NCBI GenBank assembly: GCA_029863665.1
Contig: JAOTUX010000027.1
Span: 1 to 9,321 of the forward strand
DNA from: Candidatus Nitrosopumilus sp.
GTDB lineage: Archaea; Thermoproteota; Nitrososphaeria; Nitrososphaerales; Nitrosopumilaceae
Length of the DNA stretch: 9,321 bases
Direction: 5' to 3'
The stretch's first letter is position 1, and each line of letters begins with the position of its first letter. The position numbers and the translations under genes were made by a program. The notes beneath the pieces are model-generated. The model had not been told where the DNA came from. It searched no databases and worked only from the letters and a program-made list of their open reading frames with translations. This document shows positions 5,562 to 9,321 of this stretch, in pieces.

Positions 5562-6386
5562 TTAGTATCTTGGTATAATACTAAGTTTTGATTTTGCAGA
5601 TACTGCAATTATTGAGATAATTGCTACTGCTAGAATCATGGCTGCAATTGTACCAAACTCTGGGACTACCCATGTGCCGATTACTTCGATCTCTTCAGCC
5701 CCTTCTGGGAATGATATGGTGAGTGTTCTATCTGTTGATGTTTTTGTTTCATCAAAGTCTACTTCTTCTCCATCAACCAAGACAAAGAATTCGTCATCAT
5801 CACCATTTTCGAATAATGCATCTGCTACAGATCTGGGAATTGTGAGGGTTAGTGAACCATCGCTTGTAGCATCAATAGAAATAATCAGTGAATTTGCATC
5901 CACATCAGGCATTATACTTAGTAATTTGCCGCCTGTAATTTCATATCCTATCAAATCGTTGGAACCTTCTATTACAACAGTTGTATCACTTAGTGTTGAA
6001 GTCGCTGTGGAGCCTCCAAATTCAAATGATGTTGTTGCTGATCTATTCTCGGTTCCATATTGAACTGTAATTGTGTATGTTCCACTTGCTTTCATCAATG
6101 CTCCCCCTGCCGCAATTTCAGTACTGAATCTTTTGTCAGCACCAATTGTTACTTGTGCAATTGATACTCTATTATCATTAGGAGCTTGAACGATTACACT
6201 TACTGGAGTTCCCGAATACAGATCTCTAACTTCCCCTGTTACTATGATTGTTTCACCCTCTGAATAGGATGCTTTGTCTGTAGTAACAACAATTGAGTTT
6301 TGTACTTGTCCAAATGCTGGTGCCATGCCAATACTTACAACCAAAATTGCAGATAAGGCAAACACCGATAGATGAGCTTTCATCAT
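5562..6386 (-). CDS. Secreted PEFG-CTERM surface protein D
   Basis: The preferred start is the ATG at 6386 (274 residues, beginning MMKAHLSVF), with a second ATG at 6383. The frame stays open upstream to a TTG at 6437, but that extension would run through the TATA box CTTAAATAG (6406-6415) and give an unusually long n-region. Predicted transcription begins within a few bases of 6386, so the mRNA is probably leaderless. The layout is a signal peptide ending near FGQ (27), then an Ig-like domain (about 32-110, with TDKASYSEGETIIVTG and ASGTYTITVQYG). A second beta domain follows (about 146-240, with IPRSVAD, FVLVDGEEVD and EEIEVIGTWV). PEFG (242-245), a transmembrane helix and the tail SAKSKLSIIPRY end it. 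M98 stands where A, B and C have tryptophan. It is divergently placed to rpoH, with a terminator followed by the promoter of gene C downstream. Function is unknown. Confidence 0.87.
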   Translation of the reverse strand: MMKAHLSVFALSAILVVSIGMAPAFGQVQNSIVVTTDKASYSEGETIIVTGEVRDLYSGTPVSVIVQAPNDNRVSIAQVTIGADKRFSTEIAAGGALMKASGTYTITVQYGTENRSATTSFEFGGSTATSTLSDTTVVIEGSNDLIGYEITGGKLLSIMPDVDANSLIISIDATSDGSLTLTIPRSVADALFENGDDDEFFVLVDGEEVDFDETKTSTDRTLTISFPEGAEEIEVIGTWVVPEFGTIAAMILAVAIISIIAVSAKSKLSIIPRY

Positions 6387-6405
6387 TTTTACGCCTAAAT
6401 TTCTA

Positions 6406-6415
6406 CTATTTAAGG
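6406..6415 (-). promoter_or_regulatory. TATA-like box of surface protein D
   Basis: The minus strand reads CCTTAAATAG, centred about 24 nt upstream of the ATG at 6386. This implies leaderless transcription and argues against the TTG at 6437 as the start. Confidence 0.5.
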
Positions 6416-6470
6416 TTGTGAAAAAATTTGTTGACAAAATAGAAAAAACAGTGTTTAACGAATTTCAGAT

Positions 6471-6483
6471 TAGATATATATTA
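6471..6483 (+). promoter_or_regulatory. Candidate promoter of the rpoH-rpoB operon
   Basis: The AT-rich stretch TAGATATATATTA is the best TATA-like sequence before rpoH. With archaeal spacing it would give a start near 6504 and a leader of about 55 nt carrying the Shine-Dalgarno site. A second, weaker candidate is TATTATTTA around 6514-6522. The near-palindromic box could also act on the minus strand. The choice is tentative. Confidence 0.4.
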
Positions 6484-6546
6484 ACCCGAGCGTGAGATTT
6501 TGACAGTTTGTGTGTATTATTTACTGTTACATTTAATGTTCCATGT

Positions 6547-6552
6547 GGAGGT
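6547..6552 (+). promoter_or_regulatory. Shine-Dalgarno sequence of rpoH
   Basis: GGAGGT lies 7 nt before the rpoH ATG. It is the clearest ribosome binding site in the window and contrasts with the four surface-protein genes, which show leaderless or 12-nt-leader starts. Confidence 0.85.
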
Positions 6553-6559
6553 ATTGTAA

Positions 6560-6811
6560 ATGGCAATTAAGAAAAATCAAGTTCTAGTACCTGATCACAT
6601 CTATGTGCCAAAACATGAAATTATTTCTAAACAAGAAGCCGAAGAAGTTTTACAAAAATATAATTGTACACCTACTGAGCTACCGTTAATCTTTGTAAAT
6701 GATCCTGCAATTTTGGGACTTGGTGTAAAACCTGGGGATATGATAAAGATTACCCGGAAAAGCCCAACTGCAGGTACGAGTCTCTATTACAGATATGTGG
6801 TGGAAGTATAG
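6560..6811 (+). CDS. rpoH: DNA-directed RNA polymerase subunit H
   Basis: This 83-residue protein matches archaeal RpoH, the counterpart of the C-terminal domain of eukaryotic RPB5. Conserved stretches are VPKHEIISKQEAEEVL (16-31), a PLIFVNDPA region (42-50), GVKPGDMIKI (55-64) and the family-defining RKSPTAG followed by YYRYVV. RpoH sits at the downstream jaw of the polymerase. The length is typical of archaeal RpoH. The ATG follows a strong Shine-Dalgarno sequence GGAGGT (6547-6552) at a 7-nt spacing, which fixes the start. rpoB begins 2 nt after its stop, so they form one transcription unit, as usual in archaea (rpoH-rpoB-rpoA'-rpoA''). Confidence 0.97.
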   Translation: MAIKKNQVLVPDHIYVPKHEIISKQEAEEVLQKYNCTPTELPLIFVNDPAILGLGVKPGDMIKITRKSPTAGTSLYYRYVVEV

Positions 6812-6813
6812 AT

Positions 6814-9321
6814 ATGGTAGATCCTTCAACCAAACGTTGGCCAGTAATTCAAGATATTCTAAAACGTGAAGGTATTGCACGTCAGCATCTAAATTCCTTT
6901 GATGAATTTTTAGAAAGAGGACTTCAAAGTATCATTAATGAAGTTGGACAAATAGATATTGAAAATGCTGAATACCCCTACAAAATTCAATTAAGTAAAG
7001 TCAAACTACAACAACCTAGAATGATGGAATTGGATGGCTCTATCACTCATATCACCCCTGCTGAAGCGAGATTAAGGAATGTTTCTTATTCTGCACCCGT
7101 AATGATGGAAGCTAGTGTAGTAGAGGATGGAAAAATTTTAGAATCTAGATTTGTTCACATTGGGGATGTTCCAGTAATGACAAAATCCAATGCATGTATC
7201 TTACATAATTTTTCTACTCAAAAATTAATTGAACATGGGGAAGACTCAAACGATCCTGGTGGTTATTTTATCATTAATGGTTCTGAAAGAGTAATTGTGG
7301 GATTAGAAGATCTTTCTTATAATAAAATTATTGTTGATAGAGAAACTGTAGGTGGAAATATTGTTTTCAAAGCTAAAGTTTATTCTTCTATTGTTGGTTA
7401 TCGTGCCAAATTAGAACTTGTTATGAAAAATGATGGACTAATTGTTGCTAGAATTCCTGGCTCTCCTGTTGATATTCCAGTTGTAATATTGATGAGAGCT
7501 CTTGGATTAGAATCTGATAGAGAAATAGCCACAGTAGTTTCATTGGTAGATGAAATTCAGGATGAACTAGAAGGTTCATTTGAAAAGGCAGGTGATGTTC
7601 CAACGTCAAAAGATGCTATAGTATACATTAGTAAAAGAATCGCACCTGGAATGTTAGAAGAATTCCAGATAAAACGTGCCGAGACTTTACTTGATTGGGG
7701 ATTGTTACCTCACTTGGGCAAACATCCTGAAAATAGGAAAGAAAAAGCTCAATTCTTAGGTGAAGCGGCTTGTAAACTATCAGAATTAAAACTTGGTTGG
7801 ATTTCACCTGACGATAAAGATCATTATGGTAATAAAGTAATCAAATTTGCAGGACAAATGTTAGCGGATCTGTTTAGGACTGCATTTAGAAATTTGGTTA
7901 GAGATATGAAATATCAATTAGAAAGATCAGGTCAAAAACGTGGAATCAATGCCGTTGCTGCAGCAATTCGTCCAGGAATAATTACTGATAAACTAAATAA
8001 TGCTATTGCAACTGGAAATTGGGGAAGAGGACGTGTTGGTGTTACTCAGTTACTTGATAGAACCAATTACCTTTCAACGATTAGCCATCTTAGACGAATT
8101 CAATCCCCCCTTAGTAGAACTCAGCCAAATTTTGAAGCAAGAGATTTACATGCAACACACTTTGGAAGAATATGCCCAAGTGAAACTCCAGAAGGATCAA
8201 ATTGTGGTTTAGTAAAAAATTTAGCACTATCTGGAATTATCTCTGTTAATGTTCCGTCTGAAGAAATTGTAGAAAAACTATATGATCTTGGAACTGTACA
8301 TTTCTTTGATGCTAAAGAAGATTTGAAAAAAGATGGTACTAGGGTGTTTGTTGATGGTCGTTTAATTGGATATTACAAGGATGGTGCAGAATTAGCTGAA
8401 TCTCTTAGGGATCTTAGAAGAAATTCAAAGATTCATCCTCATGTTGGAGTCTCATTTCATAAATCTGAAATTGAAGGTTCAACAAGAAGACTTTATGTAA
8501 ATTGTAATGCTGGACGAGTATTAAGACCACTTATTATTATCAAAGATAACAAACCATTGTTAACTCAGGAACTGTTGGATAAAATTTCAAAGAAATTACT
8601 TTCATGGACTGATCTTTTGAGAATGGGTATTTTGGAAATGATTGATGCAAATGAAGAAGAAAATTGTTATGTTACTTTGGATGAAAAAAATGCAAAGAAA
8701 CATACTCATCTTGAAGTGTTTCCACCAGCAATTCTGGGTGCAGGAGCTTCCATCATTCCCTATCCTGAACACAATCAATCCCCAAGGAATACGTATGAGT
8801 CTGCAATGGCAAAACAAAGTTTGGGATTTTCTACACCTATGATGAATACTAGTACCTATGTTAGACAACACTTTATGTTGTATCCACAAACCCCAATTGT
8901 TAATACCAAAGCAATGAAGCTTTTGGGACTAGAAGACAGACCTGCTGGTCAAAACTGTGTTGTTGCAGTGTTGCCATTTGATGGCTATAATATTGAAGAT
9001 GCTATTGTACTAAGTAAAGCCTCTGTTGATAGAGGATTAGGGCGAACTTTCTTTTATAGGATTTATGATGCCGAAGCAAAACAATATCCTGGAGGAATGC
9101 GCGATAGCTTTGAAATTCCTAATGCTGAAGATAATATCCGAGGATACAAAGGAGAACGTGCATACAGACTACTTGAAGAAGATGGGGTTGTTGCAGCAGA
9201 AGCTCCTATCAAGGGAGGTGATATTTTGATTGGCAAAACTAGTCCTCCACGATTCATGGAAGAATATCGAGAGTTTGAATCTACTGGTCCTTATAGAAGA
9301 GATACTTCTATTGGTGTAAGA
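6814..9321 (+). CDS. rpoB: DNA-directed RNA polymerase subunit B (unsplit, 3' truncated by window edge)
   Basis: The frame is open from ATG 6814 to the last base: 836 codons with no internal stop. Archaeal unsplit RpoB is usually about 1,100-1,130 residues, so roughly the last quarter is outside the window. It is the second-largest catalytic subunit of RNA polymerase. Landmarks are GGYFIINGSERV (149-160), GNWGRGRVGVTQLLDRTNY (401-419), ICPSETPEGSNCGL (453-466), YPEHNQSPRNTY (650-661) and FDGYNIEDA (722-730), the last holding the conserved acidic pair E728-D729 near the active site. The gene is continuous where methanogens and some other euryarchaea split it into B'' and B', consistent with a thaumarchaeal or crenarchaeal-type polymerase. 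A GGTGG at 6799-6803 inside the end of rpoH may be its ribosome site. The zinc-binding C-terminal clamp region is not covered. Confidence 0.97.
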   Translation, partial: MVDPSTKRWPVIQDILKREGIARQHLNSFDEFLERGLQSIINEVGQIDIENAEYPYKIQLSKVKLQQPRMMELDGSITHITPAEARLRNVSYSAPVMMEASVVEDGKILESRFVHIGDVPVMTKSNACILHNFSTQKLIEHGEDSNDPGGYFIINGSERVIVGLEDLSYNKIIVDRETVGGNIVFKAKVYSSIVGYRAKLELVMKNDGLIVARIPGSPVDIPVVILMRALGLESDREIATVVSLVDEIQDELEGSFEKAGDVPTSKDAIVYISKRIAPGMLEEFQIKRAETLLDWGLLPHLGKHPENRKEKAQFLGEAACKLSELKLGWISPDDKDHYGNKVIKFAGQMLADLFRTAFRNLVRDMKYQLERSGQKRGINAVAAAIRPGIITDKLNNAIATGNWGRGRVGVTQLLDRTNYLSTISHLRRIQSPLSRTQPNFEARDLHATHFGRICPSETPEGSNCGLVKNLALSGIISVNVPSEEIVEKLYDLGTVHFFDAKEDLKKDGTRVFVDGRLIGYYKDGAELAESLRDLRRNSKIHPHVGVSFHKSEIEGSTRRLYVNCNAGRVLRPLIIIKDNKPLLTQELLDKISKKLLSWTDLLRMGILEMIDANEEENCYVTLDEKNAKKHTHLEVFPPAILGAGASIIPYPEHNQSPRNTYESAMAKQSLGFSTPMMNTSTYVRQHFMLYPQTPIVNTKAMKLLGLEDRPAGQNCVVAVLPFDGYNIEDAIVLSKASVDRGLGRTFFYRIYDAEAKQYPGGMRDSFEIPNAEDNIRGYKGERAYRLLEEDGVVAAEAPIKGGDILIGKTSPPRFMEEYREFESTGPYRRDTSIGVR

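Larger units (their letters stand above)
5525..5669 (-). repeat. PEFG-CTERM module repeat, copy spanning the end of gene D and the gene C promoter
   Basis: It shares 30 nt (5525-5554) with the promoter-terminator segment upstream of gene B, and 82 nt (5588-5669) with the sorting-signal DNA of gene B. Between these lie a few substitutions and a 1-nt length difference, so this copy is slightly older or less recently homogenised. Confidence 0.88.
6387..6559. other. Divergent intergenic region between surface protein D and rpoH
   Basis: These 173 bases hold the D promoter, the candidate rpoH promoter and the rpoH ribosome site. I see no tRNA, convincing small gene or clear operator repeat in them. 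Confidence 0.7.

Noticed and set aside
3683..5669. Repeats considered as a CRISPR array or insertion sequence ends
   Set aside because: There are only three copies about 0.9 kb apart, each encoding the same protein tail. There are no spacers, inverted ends or transposase.
5638..6063. Plus-strand open frame of 141 codons opposite gene D
   Set aside because: Antisense shadow of D; Ser/Pro/Val-rich with no recognisable domain. It resembles the frame opposite B only through the shared sorting-signal DNA.
6438..6559. Possible small RNA or tRNA gene in the divergent region
   Set aside because: No cloverleaf or convincing hairpin was found; the sequence is explained by promoters and the rpoH leader.
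8000..8889. Short frames on both strands inside the rpoB region
   Set aside because: The rpoB frame is continuous with conserved motifs throughout, so these are shadows.

Overview
The window looks like a chromosomal segment from an ammonia-oxidising archaeon of the Nitrosopumilus/Nitrosarchaeum type (Nitrosopumilaceae, Thaumarchaeota). Four things point there: an A+T-rich composition, an archaeal RpoH-RpoB pair with an unsplit RpoB, AT-rich archaeal promoters with leaderless or near-leaderless starts, and several small secreted proteins ending in the PEFG-CTERM sorting signal typical of this lineage. The assignment rests on recognising families by eye, not on a search.

Region 1 (1-2838, + strand) is a tightly coupled three-gene operon. 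It holds larC (5' end outside the window), larE (overlapping larC by 17 nt) and a class V cysteine desulfurase (TTG start overlapping the larE stop by 4 nt). LarC and LarE make the nickel-pincer nucleotide (NPN) cofactor. The desulfurase could supply sulfur to LarE or to Fe-S assembly. No LarB or LarA-type enzyme is visible here.

Region 2 (2835-6437, - strand) is an array of four separately transcribed paralogous secreted proteins of about 265-292 residues, called A to D here from left to right. Each has a signal peptide, one or two Ig-like beta domains, a PEF(G/S) motif, a transmembrane helix and a short basic tail. Proteins A, B and D share a two-domain layout. C instead carries two copies of the first domain. 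B, C and D carry an almost identical DNA block over the sorting signal: B and C are identical over 120 nt, and D matches B perfectly over 82 nt. In two places the block continues through the terminator and into the promoter of the next gene. The flanking coding DNA is much more diverged, so the pattern suggests gene conversion or unequal crossing-over at a shared module. A has a diverged PEFS tail and ends tail-to-tail with the desulfurase, overlapping it by 4 nt.

Region 3 (about 6387-6559) is a divergent intergenic promoter region between D and the RNA polymerase genes.

Region 4 (6560-9321, + strand) holds rpoH, with a strong Shine-Dalgarno sequence, followed after 2 nt by rpoB. The first 836 codons of rpoB are present and it runs off the right edge. 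No tRNA, rRNA, CRISPR array, insertion sequence or integrase was seen. The most interesting parts are the PEFG-CTERM array with its homogenised sorting module, and the NPN-cofactor operon in an organism where the user enzyme is not obvious.
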